A stretch of 64,000 nt of DNA from Turnera subulata (taxonomy: Eukaryota; Streptophyta; Magnoliopsida; Malpighiales; Passifloraceae), in assembly GCA_028386065.3 (NCBI GenBank), contig JAKUCV010002406.1, positions 80,048 through 144,047 of the forward strand, written 5' to 3'. Shown piece after piece: positions 22,914 to 35,261 of the stretch. The position numbers and the translations under genes were made by a program. Under the pieces are notes generated by a model. The model was given only the letters and a program-made list of their open reading frames with translations, ran no database searches and had not been told where the DNA came from. Every line of letters starts with the position of its first letter. Positions within the stretch are counted from its first letter, which is position 1.

Positions 22914-25044
22914 TTTATTATTTTTTTCTTAACTTATAGTTCAATAATATATTGTCATCCAATTATTCAACTCATCAATCTCAATCAAATTTGACAAAAA
23001 AAAATCTCAATCAAATGAACAAGCTTAATTTTTGTAAGTTAAATAACAAAAAAAAATTCCGTTATTGAAGATTGAAATTTATTTAACTATCTAGAAAATT
23101 CTACACACACAAGCTCACGACTTCACTTAAGTAAAATTAAATCACTGGCCACTCAAACTAACGACCCCATACAACTATTAGCATACAAAAGTTAATGTAG
23201 CTAAACACATGTTATAAAAGCATTACGGCCAACGGCGACACGCAACACCCCCTGTCATTACATATGGCCCGTGACAATTTTACAATTTGGCATATTGGAA
23301 ATGTTGGTATTTGGTATGATTGGTATTACTTAGGCATGTCATTATCGCCTGAGAGGTGACCCCTTTTTTTCCCTTGTCGTTTCCTTTCTTCTCCTTTCTT
23401 TTTTTTGCTCAATTTTCTTTTTCCATACCAGATGAGGATATACATACGCCTACCAGCATGATGTAACTATGCCTATTACATATGGTCGGCGACAGCTTCG
23501 CCATTATGGTGATGAGATTGGTATACTTTCAATGTTTAAGAATTATAAATTGGAAAACGGGAAAAGAGAGGTAAAGGATAGAAATATTGAGGCGTGATAA
23601 ATTCTTTTTTTGTTTTTGGGTTTCTGAGGTGCTATATTCCGAGTCAAGGTCAACATTACAAGGCTTTAGATCAATGCATGTTTACTAGTGGGTTTATCCC
23701 AAATTCCCAAGACATTAATTGAAATTATTAATTAAGTATACACACAAAAATTTCTTATTACTTTTTTCGATGAGGGTTTATATTGCAATATTTAAGTTTT
23801 TCAGTCAAAACAATAATTTATATTGCAAAATAAGGGAGCAATGAAACCAAATGGAATAGAAAGCAACATTCTTCTTTCTCGTTTTCTTTTGCAAGGAATA
23901 CCTCTTCCTACTCTATAAAGTAGTATAATTCATCCACAAAAATGAGCTTTTGTGTTACTCTAGCTGGAATACTTTCTTTTATATAGAGAGTAGATATTAT
24001 GCGAAGAATCAAGATGACTTAGTGTCGTCTAAATTTTATTCCTTTTTCCCTTGAATAGAAAGGCAAAATGTGTTCCTGATCTGGCTTAGATTGCTTCGCC
24101 GGTTTATAATAATACAATACGGGATCCCACTTTGACCTTTTCATATGTTCATGACTCTAACAAAAGACTTCCGTATTTCATAGAAGAAGACTCGTTCTCC
24201 AGGGACATCATAACGTAGTCAAGAAGAATAGCTCCATTTAAATATTGAAATATGGTCCATTTATAAATCACGGTCATGATACTGGAACAATATTTTTCTT
24301 GCATTCTTAAGGACGCTCACCGTGTTGATATGGAAAGATGGGAGATTAGCTAATTCCCGTGGACTATATATGGTTGGCACTTGGGAGGTCTCATTTTCTC
24401 CCTTCTATTATTGTTGGTCACCTACCTCTGGCTAACTGGCCCCATTGTTGTCTATGGCAATGGGCACTATGCCTTTTTTTATGTTTTTATTTTCTGGGTT
24501 GCTTGCTACATATACAGTATCCATGCCTTCATTATTAGCCTATTATTAGTATTTCTTAATTTGACAACAAATGTGGAATCTTGTTTCTACTTTCAAGGTT
24601 ATGAGTTGCAGAGGCAAATGCTTGGAGTCCGTTGCCGCATAAAAATGCGCTACCATGCATAATAAGTTAAGGTTGTTCTCGAAGGATGAGTAGATAGAGA
24701 TCATATCCCGCGAGTATATGTATGTTCTACTATAAAGAAAGATTTTGATTTGTTCAAAGAGTAAAGAAAGATTTGATTTTTGTGCATGCACTTGGATGGA
24801 TGCTGTTTGCGAGTGAACTGTCCTGCTCTCTATTTTTTTTGAAAAAAAATATTACACTCGGTGATTCTTCAATATGCGAAATAATTGTCTAAAGAATGAT
24901 TAAATGGTGGGATATGTTATGCATATCATTTTTTATCAACTACGAGTACAGTTATCATGTTAAGTGTTAAGACAACAGATAATTACTATGTATAAATAAG
25001 TCACTACACAAAAAAGGTTTTAGTATTTTTCATAAAAAAACTAG

Positions 25045-25047
<3 letters not shown>

Positions 25048-25083
<36 letters not shown>
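25048..25083. repeat. (GA)n microsatellite
   Basis: About 36 bp of perfect GA dinucleotide in the SRF8-MCD spacer. Confidence 0.95.
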
Positions 25084-25092
<9 letters not shown>

Positions 25093-26458
25093 ACTTAGCC
25101 GATAAATTAAGCCAACTAACCCGAATGTAAGTTCGTTCATATTTATATGACTATTTTATCTCTTTATAATAAATTTCTATAAACTTAAAACATCAGGTCA
25201 TATTGTAATTATCGTGGTATTTCAGTTCCATTTAATTTTCTGTGGTTTAAATGCTTGATAAACTTTATATTGTTTTTCCTTAAAAGAATTCTTAACGGAT
25301 GTAAATTCAAACCTAGACAGATGATGCAGCACATTGGATTTGTAAGAAAATTTGGGCATGTTTACTAAAAATTTTCATTACCTTCTTGGATAAAAATCAA
25401 GTGATTGGTCATTATATGGGCACAAGTTTGGGATTTGATAAAAATCTTAACAAAAATAATTAAGCATGATATGGCTTTGACGTTGGATACATTTAGTTAG
25501 AAGTTAGTATTAGCTGTATGTACATCAGGGACTTGTCTACGGCCAATGGCTGATTAATATAATTTCACTACGAACCTTGAACCTTCTCCTTCAATAACTT
25601 TATTATAAGCATGGATTTTAGAGCTATAACTCAAACCTAGTAAAGCTTCGGGTGAAGGCGACGGACATGTTGTCTTCTATTTAATTATACCTCAAATTGT
25701 TGACATTAATTATTCTGATAGAAATTCGACCACATTTCTTCTTCTTTTTTTTTTGTTGTCGAAAAGCATATTGTAATTCGATCACATTTCTTGTGGTAAT
25801 GATTACTTGAAAAAGATTTCACATGTACTTTTAACTTTAGCAAATTTCATTTGATTCTTAATAGGCCCAGAATTCCCACTTTCCAACAGTCGGCATACAA
25901 TAAGCAATGATTTTGTTTGCATGGTGTGTGTGCTGAGGACGAGGAATTGAGATATACTCAGCCCAGGGAAAAGAAACCAAAAAGTTGTGGCAGAAACATG
26001 TCTGTCTGTGACGAATTAGAGTCTTTGTTATAGAAAAAGAATTAGTCTTTTAAAATTCATAAAAATGAAAGAAGCAAAGAATCTCACCAGTTGTCAAAAT
26101 CCACCTAGTTTTTGTCATTTTCTCTGATGATAAGTAAGATAGGTGGATTAACAGTAGCAGAACACATGAGGACCATTAAATATTCTGACTCCTGAGCCAG
26201 AAAAATGTTGGAATGACAACACTTTGTGGTCTGGTCACAATTTTTATTTTTGTTTGCCAGACTTGTGTCTGGGTCATATTAGGTCAGAACAGTTTGTACA
26301 ATGAATCTTCCAATGAAATAATTACCTATAAGATTTTATGCCACTATTCCTTTATCAAAGGAAAAAAATCACTATTCCTTTTTTATTTTTTTAGTTTCCT
26401 GGAATTTTGTCCTAATTAATCCTGATTTTACCGGATCGTGCACTTAGTTATGGTGGGT

Positions 26459-26552
26459 GAGTCTCTCAATGAAAATTTTTTGCATACGTGAGGATTCGAA
26501 CCTCAGACTTCGCTACCGCTGAACTAAGTCGTTTACCACTTAGACCGATCAT
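26459..26552 (-). repeat. tRNA-derived SINE-like copy B
   Basis: On the minus strand it reads CGGTCTAAGTGGTAAAC (A-box-like), ACTTAGTTC, GAGGTTCGAATCCTC (a perfect B-box core GGTTCGAATCC at 26502-26492), then AAATTTTCATTGAGAGAC. It is better preserved than copy A. It does not fold as a normal tRNA in my reading, so it is a tRNA-derived repeat and not a tRNA gene. Confidence 0.55.
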
Positions 26553-27794
26553 AAAATTCACTATTCCTTTGTCTATGAGCAAATTAAGCAGTCTGTAATG
26601 ATTTTATTATACTATTCCTTTTCTATGAGCAATCGCTAATTAACTTAAATAATGGAACATCAACTCAGCACAAATCATCAATGCTTTAACAAATAGAGGC
26701 AAAGCATGCAAATTGAGTAATTTCTTTTTGTTTTCTCCTTCACTCAATAATAGTTAATGTTATACGCGTGTCGCGTTTGCTCAAGGGTTCATATTGAAGC
26801 CCAACGCATTCCTGCCACATGGTTGGTGTCACCTACTCTTTCCTTTTTCCTTTTCTGATACAGGGAAAATAATTGAAGAGGCCATTTTTATTTATCTTGC
26901 TTGACGAAGATCGGTGGAAGCATTTGCGAAATTGCGAAGCTAGAGAATATTTTTGGGTGGTGTAAAAGCTAGTATATAATAATCATATGTGCTGTTAAAT
27001 AATATGTGAAACCTAATTAATTTGTTATGAAAAATTAAAATTAATATTATTGTGTTTGTGATTAAAATAATGATCATTATTTAACAGATATAATTGTATA
27101 AATTATGAAATAATTATAATTTAATAATATAGTTACGAATTATGATGATATAAGGGATTATATCTACGTCCTCAACTAGCACTCTATTTTTTTGTTTTGG
27201 GTGAAGAATGATGCTTTGTTTAACAAGAATAAGGTACTCTATAAGTGCATGAGACTGAATGTGTGCATGCAGTAGTGGAGTACAGTAATCAGGAGCCTCA
27301 TTAACAGAAACAAATAATTGGTATGAATTATTTAAATAATAAAAGCCAAATGAATTATTAGAATAAAGTATAATTGGTATCGAATACAACTAGATTTATC
27401 CTGATACATCCCAGAAATGAATTAAGAGGCCCAAGATGATGATAACAGGCCCATGATAAGAGACCCAAAATAAAATATAAGGATGGGTTCTTAGTCCATA
27501 TATATTCATTCATCCAATGATAAACCTTGTATGCCAATTGCCAAACTTGTAAAGAGAAGAACCGGTGCGTTTAGACTTTAGCATGGGAATGGGATGGGAG
27601 AGCTAGCAAAAGAAACGTAATGGAATGAAGCTTACAGAGGATGAGTTAAGCTTAGTTTCCGCTTTATAAAAGCAAGGAAGGAGGGAGACAGCGATGTATG
27701 TGTTCGCGCACGAACAGCGAAACGTGAACCCGCAACTTTGGTTGGATGGAGAGGAGGAGTATATAGTATGCTAAAATTTGATTAAATTTGAAAG

Positions 27795-30700
27795 ATGAAC
27801 AAGAAAGGGTTGGCCATTTTGATGCGAGCCAAAATGCGACCCGGCGATGCTACCAAGTTCCCTCTTTCCCCTCTCGCTGTAAGTCAAAAAAAATGTTTCA
27901 ATTTCTTTGGTTCTTCTTTTGAATTCTTCAATAATGGATGCACACTTGAAAAAAATGGTAACTTGGGCCTTGAATTTTATTGTTTCCAGCGAAACGGAAT
28001 TGAGGAAACACAACCCGATGCTGCTCTTCTCCAACGCCGTCCAGCAGAGGAAACAAACAGAACCATACCCACCAATAAGGAGAGGTGTTTGTTCTTATTG
28101 ACTCTTTTTTCTATCATCGGATGCATAATCATCACCTGTAATGTCTGTTTGTTTGTTTATTTCTCTGTTTTTGTTTGTCTTTTATTGCCTACAGGGACTT
28201 TGACTGTGTCCGGGAATCAATGCACTCCGCCATATCCTTGAACAAAACCGAAGTTTTGGATTCTGTGCTCGATGATTTCTCCCAAGTATGCCATGCATTT
28301 ACTTACTCCTCCTGATTCTACCATTATTGATTGATTATTCATTCATCCTGTATTGCTTCTGGGTCAATGTAATCACATTCATATACTTATAGGGTTACTT
28401 TAGCCTTTCGCTTGAAGACCGACACAAATTGTTGCTCCTACTTGCCAAAGACTATGATCTCAATAGGCTGCAAGTTCGTGACCTTATCAAGCAATATCTT
28501 GGACTTGAACTTCCTAGTGGTGTGCTTCTTTCATTTTCCCGTCGTCCCATCAATGCTTGCCTGCTCTCTCATGCATTTTGCCTAGTGGAACTTGACGGTG
28601 TCTACAAATTTTTTTTTTTGGTCTTTCTAGGTCATGAAGGGGATGAGGAAAGGGCGCTCTCTGCTTTCCACCGGATTGAAAGGAACTTAAGACAAGCGCT
28701 CAAGCCAACTTATGATGTCCTCTTTGAACGGCTCAATACCCATACTGGTGGATTGAAGTTCTTGACTGTTCTACGAGCTGATATCTTATCTATGCTTGAG
28801 TATGATTGCTCTCTATTCTTCATATTTATGTGATCTGGGCTTGGAATGTTGTCAATGCAAGGCACGGAGATTATCATTTCATTAATTGACCGTTATGTTC
28901 AGAGATGGAAATATTGCATCTTTGCGCGCACTTGATTCATACTTAAAGGAGAAACTTGGTACTTGGCTTAGCCCTGCTGCTTTGGAACTTCATCAGATTA
29001 CGTGGGATGATCCTGCCTCTTTGTTGGAGAAAATTGTGGCTTATGAGGTTTGTTTCTCCAATCTGTCTAGTGCCTAGTGCTACCTTGTGGCTTAAACCAT
29101 TCTTGTTCAGCGTCGCCTGTGTGTTTTTAATAATTGTGTTTCATCTAGGCAGTACATCCAATCAGCAACCTTTTAGACCTTAAAAGAAGGTTGGGTGTTG
29201 GTCGTCGCTGTTTTGGATATTTGCATCCAGCAATACCTGGTTAGCAAACCTTTCTTCAATGTTGTTCTGGGTTATTGCGTTTCACTTATCAATTACGTAC
29301 AAATATTTGTACTCTGTAGTTTCCTATTTTCCTTTGGCAAATTCTCGAAATTTTTGCTAATGCAATAAAAATGATTTCATCATAGTTCTGTAACCTGATT
29401 TGTTTTGGTGATTTAAGTTTTTAGTCTAGTGTTGACTAGTCAGATGCCAAAATAGAAAACAGATGTACTTGTATATAAACCTTTTAATAAGTATGATGCA
29501 CAGATATCAACTTCATCAACTAATTGAATTTGAATGTGCTGCTTTGGGGAGAAAAAATTGAATGTGATGTTGTGTAATTGGGAAACCATCAAGCAGAAAA
29601 TTGAGGACTAGCTTTACAAAATAACAACTGGAAGAATGGTAGCGTTAACTGGTGAACCTTAGTGTTCTTCTGGACTCTGTATGTTTGTCATGTCAACTTG
29701 TAGTTGGGCGAGCTTTATTGAATGGAAATTTATTTAATTATTTTGCTCTGTTTGGTTTATAGGAAACTTGTCTGAGTTGTTTTATCTTCAGTTCACAGTT
29801 ATTAATTTGGTCTGTCTTTGAACTTTTTTAGGGGAGCCACTAGTTTTCATAGAAGTTGCACTTCAGAAGAATGTTGCTCAGACAATACAGGTAAATTTTG
29901 CAGATCATGTTTCCCCTTTATGTTTAGAATATTGCTGACAAGTTTAACCTATGTCAGGAAGTCTTGTGGGATGATCCTCCAATACCTGAGTCAGAAGCAA
30001 CCTGCGCATTATTTTATTCTATATCATCAACTCAGGTATGAATAAGACTTTTTTGGACATCTTGTTTTGGTTATAGATTCTAAATTTGATACAAAAGTTT
30101 GGTTCTGGCTCATTGCACAAAGAATATCCGCATCCTCCAATGTGATGCTTGTATGCTTTTCTTATTGTTTGATCCTCAGTTGATAACACCTGTTGTAAAA
30201 ATATTTGCTCTTCCTTCAATGCATACATGATTGATTTCTAGCAGTTTAATAACATGCTTTTTCTTAGTAGCTACATTCTTATATAATTTTAACAGCCTGG
30301 ATTGGCAGGGATCAACCTTGGAAAGTTTCTTATTAAACGTGTGATAACACTGGTGAAACGAGACATGCCACATATATCTGTAAGTGCACTTGTATTCTAA
30401 TTCCATTTGAAGTTGAACAGCTAGAACCTTTTTCAAACAAATACATTAATAGAGATGAATCCAAAAAGATAGGAGTGTCTTTGGGTGTGCATTCATGCAA
30501 CGATTAGTTACATTCTACAAGTATGGTTTACGAGTCTCTTCCCATTTGATCAACAACAAGAGGAATTAGCTTTTACTCTTGCAACTCTTTCAGTCGGTTG
30601 CTGTGTCTCATGCATTGTCAGAGACTTGCTTCTTGTAGTTTCGCTGACACTTCCTTTTTCCCTTCCTCACAAAGACTTTTGCAACACTAAGCCCAATTCC

Positions 30701-32857
30701 TGGGTACATGCAATGGCTGTTGTCTAAGTTGGCATCTCAGTCGGCACTCGCTGAACAAGAGCTCATGTCACAATCACCAGATGTTAGATCTAGCTCCACT
30801 TTCCAGGAAAACTTACTTCAACCAGAAGAAGAAAGATTGCTTATGAGTTCTTCGTAAGTTTCATATTTAGCTCATTATTTCCTTGAAGTATCTGGGTTTG
30901 CAGGTGGTTCTAAGAGGAAACGTGGAACCTCTATAAATTTTCTTATGTATAACCTTTTTTCCTTGCAATTCAAGATTTAATAGGTTCCTCAAATAACCCA
31001 ACCAAAATAGAAATCTGGACTACCTGAACTTATGCAATGCAAAATACTGAATGAGAGATTTGTTTGAATTTCTGGCACCTTGTATCCTCTAAGAACTAAT
31101 GCGGTCTATCCTATCTTATCGCATAGTATAATACTGTTATTTGCTACTGAGCTGCATAACATATAGATGAAAACAGAAGAAACGTTATGACTTTAGAAAA
31201 AAAGGGAGGCTGATTCAATTCTCCGACATAAATGTGGACAGATGGTCTTTCGGTGCTCTCTGTTTTTCTCAAAAAAATTGATGGCCTTTTCTGAAGCCTT
31301 GTGCTTGGTTTTGCTCTCTGGGTTTCCGTTTTATCTCTATTTCTCTGTGCATATGCAAAGCTCAGTGCCTTTTTCTCTTTCATATCCTTTCCCTGTATTT
31401 CTTGAATCAATAACTATAATATGAGTTATTCTTTGGCTTATTATGGGCCCGTTGGTCACTCTCTTGTGGTGATTGAGTTATATTTAAATATTGTTTATTG
31501 ATGGACAAACACAATTCCAGTATGGAGATTTGCGGTGCAAAAAATGGCATGGAAGTGATGCTGAACTTACTGACATCAACAAACTTTGAGTGGAAAAATT
31601 CACCTCAACTGCTTTCAGCCTTAAAGCCTCCTCTAATGCGACTCTGTGCCAGGTATTCAATAAACTTCTGCTACACAGAAATCATGTCTGTAATTTGCTG
31701 AACTTACACTTGAGACAACTCTAGTTGTAAATGTAAAATTTGCACCCACCACTGGAAGTATAATGGTTACTAAGCAAAATATGGATCCAAGGATTATTTT
31801 ACTTTAAGCGATACAATGCTGCAGTGAAACTTGTATCTTATTTTTTTGTGAAGTTGGTTTAACTGTTGCTTCTATGAACATAGGTACCTTGTGCAAGAAA
31901 AGAAAAGAGGAAAAGCACTAGACTCTGTTGCAAATTTTCACTTGCAAAATGGAGCGGTATGACATGTAACATTAGACTTTTGTACTAGTTATTTAAACTG
32001 TGATTTCTTACCATGTCTACTGGAAGTGATTAGTTTCTCGATGGATCTTGGTAGTTGCTGAATTTTTTGTAATGAGTTGATTTGGAAGTTTGTGATGACT
32101 TTTGCATGATGTGTGTAGTTTTGAGGGACAGGTTGGGTAGTTGAGATACCTTAATCTGAAAATTAGCCTATGCTTATTATGGATATTTTAATGTGATAAT
32201 AGATGATTGAAAGAGTGAATTGGATGGCGGACAGATCAGAGAAAGGCCTCCGTCAAAGTGCTGGTATCATGGTAAATTATGTTTACAGGTAATCACGATG
32301 GCAGTACCAACATTTACTTTTAGATTTATCATTATTCTCTTCTGCAAATGTTGTGATTCCCGCATGTGGCTAATGAATTGGCTTACATCTGATATTTGAT
32401 TGCTTTAACTTGGCTGACTTGCATTCTAGTTGATGCAAAGAGTAGATTGTCTTGTATAATTTTGCAGCCATTGCTTTCAAACTTTATTAAAAATATTAAA
32501 AGAAAGAATCATTCTTGATGTCTGGTCGATTGATATGGAGCCAGAGAAAATTTAAATAGCATGATATATTGAGGAATGATCTACAGGGTGGAGAACATTG
32601 AGGAATATGCTCAGTCATATTTTAGCTCAGGGCATATACATACCTCACCTGATGTTCGCTGCTATATAATGGTAAGCTGCTATACTTATAGAGCAAGAAC
32701 TTTCCCTTTCATGCAAGAGTTAGCATTAGTTTCATGCAATATCTTTGCACTAAAAATATAAAATATTTGCATGTGAGGATAAACAATCTTTTGTCATTGA
32801 ATCTTATTTGGTTATGGCTTGCAGCAAGGGGAGGGAGATGAACAGACTACTGATTAG
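27795..32857 (+). CDS. MCD: Malonyl-CoA decarboxylase
   Basis: Sixteen exons: 27795-27878, 27990-28084, 28195-28285, 28393-28519, 28631-28799, 28903-29047, 29149-29239, 29832-29890, 29958-30035, 30296-30379, 30675-30853, 31521-31652, 31884-31956, 32203-32288, 32587-32671 and 32825-32857. They give 536 residues. The enzyme turns malonyl-CoA into acetyl-CoA and CO2. The helical N-terminal domain includes LLLLLAKDYDLNR and QVRDLIKQYLGLELP. The acetyltransferase-like domain carries FLIKRVITLVKRDMPHIS, ATLSPIPGYMQW (S347) and NFHLQNGA with H464; from memory, the Ser and His of these segments are catalytic in the human enzyme. NWMADRSEKGLRQSAGIMVNY follows. The tail EQTTD lacks a peroxisomal SKL signal; the basic N-terminus could be mitochondrial, which I infer only. 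It converges with RbcX1. Confidence 0.92.
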
Positions 32858-33897
32858 GCTGTAGGGGATGACGGTAATTCAGTAAATAATTTTCCTTTCG
32901 TTGGACAACTCATAGTTGTTAAGTCGATTCTATCATGGTGGTGGAGCTGATGTCTTAAATGGATTTCTAATTCTGGGTAAGGTACGTCATATAACGCTTG
33001 ATGGGACACCTCTTGTCTCAAATTTTGTTGAAAACAATATATCACAACAGTCAAGTAATTGGTTGTGATATCTTTGTGGATTGTCAAGCATACTGATTAT
33101 ATTTGAGGTAGCAATAATGTGATTCTGCGACGAAAGCCTACCTTTGTAACAGAAAGTTGTACAGAATTCTTATTGTTAAACCCATGGGCTCGCTATATCA
33201 GCACTTAGGGGACTGGTGTTATGGCATCTTTATGTTGAGAATCGAGTTCACGTCAGTTTTTGAACATATTCTTGCGATAAATTCATGTACTAACTTTGTA
33301 TTCGGAATTTGGTCTGCACCTCAAACATTTAGCTTATTGAAGCAATACAATGTTAGAATAACGTGCCTCTTGATTAAATTTCTTGGTCCCCCTGCAAAAA
33401 CGCAAAATTATGCTAATCTCCCACTTGTACGAATAGCCTACTACTTGGGAGGCAAATAAGAAAAGGTCATTCTTCTTGTGTTCTGCTCTCGTTAGAGGAT
33501 TTCTTTATACCACAAAGACTATAGAGCAAACTTATGCAGTAACGATGTGAGGTTCAACTAGAGGGTATCTTTGTGTAGTCATGACATTAATTGTTGAACT
33601 TGAAGCATTTTATTTTTGCGACTAAAGAATACTAGAATAACTTATCTTCGTTTGAAAAGCATCCACGCGTATGGCCTTTCAACCGAGTGTATCCAGCATT
33701 ATTAGGAGGTGAAAACAAATTGAAGACACGCCCAGGAGGAGGATCTCATTGTTTGAGGCTGTGATGTCCGTCCTCTTGGCAACTGCATTTCTTGTTATAC
33801 AGGTACAAACTCATTTTCTTATATGTATACATATGCGTATCACATTCTGTGGGGTTCTATCTATATGTCGTATAGGGCATAGGCGGGCAGCGATTGA
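32858..33897. other. Convergent spacer, MCD / RbcX1
   Basis: About 1 kb between facing stop codons; it holds both 3' UTRs. No coding frame has support. Confidence 0.55.
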
Positions 33898-35261
33898 TCA
33901 CTTCTGAGGAGTGGTTTCGCGAACATAATCTCTCATAAGCCTCGTGTTATGGTCGTCAACCATCTGCAAAAAGTTACAATACACCATACAACAGTGAGAA
34001 TTCGAGATTCGTTATCCTTTTCTGTATGTGCCAGAAAAAATCAACACGGACAAGAAACTGAATCCTGACCTTGAGTGCCAATCGCTTCATGTTGTCCCAT
34101 TCAAAATCATGCTTGCAATAAGCAGATCGAACCTATGTTCAGGTGCCATTGATGTTTTGTTGATTGAATGTTAGCAGGCAAGAAAGACAGAATTTAGTAA
34201 ATATATTTGAACAAAACTGGTTGCGGAAGTAAATTAAGACCGAGCTGACCTCCAAGATGCGCAGAGCTGTGACGTTGGCAGCATATGGTAAATTCAGCAG
34301 GTTTGGTCAAGTGGCCGGCAAGTTTGAAGAAAGTTCAAGAGTTAGTTATGATTGAGGAATCACACAACTATAGGAATCTTGAACAAATGTCTGCCACAAA
34401 CATGATGAGAGAAAATTGCAAACTAGTATGACATGCAGCATCAGTGTCCTAACCTAGTATGGATGATGGTAAATTAAACGGAAGTTTTGGTGTGATTAGC
34501 ATACCCAATGCCTTGTGCCTCGGAGATTCCCGCATCAAATCGGCGCAAAACTTGTCTCCATCGTTCAACGAATGGCTACCCAAAAATTCCATCATCTCTT
34601 CGTATGCCTCAGGGTTATAGCTCTGCTCTGGGACATCACTGTTAACAGATGGAGAATATGTATGCAAAATATACATGCTCATATTTCACAAGCAGTACAC
34701 CTTTTCTTTGTTTTACATTATGTTTTACCCCCCTTTTTCCAGTAGTATGACCTCCACAACTCAAAACATTTTGTAGCGACATGCTCATTCTAGTTAAGGC
34801 ACAAAAATATTTTCCAGAAAAATTGTTGTTGTTAAGAAGAAAAGGAAAGAGAAGAAGGGGAAAATATTGAGATGAAGTGAAAGTTAAGCTAACAGCGAGA
34901 GAATCATATCAAGCAAGGAGAAAAGGAACCTGAAGTTGGGCGGTAACAATCCTGACGGCAACATAAGTAAAGAAACTATGAAGGTTGTTAGCTGCCTTGG
35001 CCTCTGGTGATGCTTCCCCAAATCCTGCATTTGAGTCAACAAAATTAAACAACTAGTGTTGTGTTATTTATAGCAAGCTAGCTAGCTAGTCAGGCAAGGA
35101 GGGGCACCTGGGACATACATCTTCTGGCAGCGTATGCGAGTAGTTGGTGAAGAGTTTCTTAGCTTCTTGCATGGCCAGGATGGACGATATGCTTTATTTC
35201 TGTTGTGCTTTTGCGGCAGAATGGAGAGCTGAGAGAGCGAAACAAGTGTAGTGGATTCCAT
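33898..35261 (-). CDS. RBCX1: Chaperonin-like RbcX protein 1, Rubisco assembly factor (chloroplast)
   Basis: Six minus-strand exons: 35261-35108, 35024-34930, 34622-34505, 34266-34250 (17 nt), 34132-34070 and 33963-33898. They give 170 residues. RbcX dimers clamp the C-terminal tail of the Rubisco large subunit after chaperonin folding and help form the L8 core in the plastid stroma. Residues 1-51 are Ser- and basic-rich with no acidic residue except E2, as in a transit peptide, and end KMYVPG. The mature part has FGEASPEAKAANNLHSFFTY, TAQLQSYNPEAYEEMM, LNDGDKFCADLMRESPRHKA, ALRILE, YCKHDFEWDNMKRLA and DDHNTRLMRDYV. The 17-nt exon encodes most of ALRILE and is needed to keep the frame. RbcX1 is chosen over RbcX2 by the VPGFGEASPEAKAA start and by synteny. 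Confidence 0.93.

Larger units (their letters stand above)
22019..27794. other. 5.8-kb gene-poor spacer between the divergent SRF8 and MCD genes
   Basis: It starts with the SRF8 5' UTR and promoter (purine-rich, GA repeat at 22303-22322) and ends with the MCD promoter. Between them is AT-rich DNA with two related SINE-like copies (22828-22913, 26459-26552), a GA microsatellite and low-complexity tracts. A plus-strand frame at 24381-24662 codes 93 mostly hydrophobic residues, but I see no homology or splicing support. No gene is called. Confidence 0.55.

Noticed and set aside
25048..25083. GA tract considered as an array of short repeats (CRISPR-like)
   Set aside because: A simple dinucleotide microsatellite in a plant nuclear genome; no spacers or cas genes.
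26459..26552. Possible tRNA gene (GGTTCGAATCC on the minus strand)
   Set aside because: The B-box is perfect, but the surrounding sequence does not pair into acceptor and anticodon stems, and a diverged copy with the same flanks exists at 22828-22913. A tRNA-derived repeat fits better.
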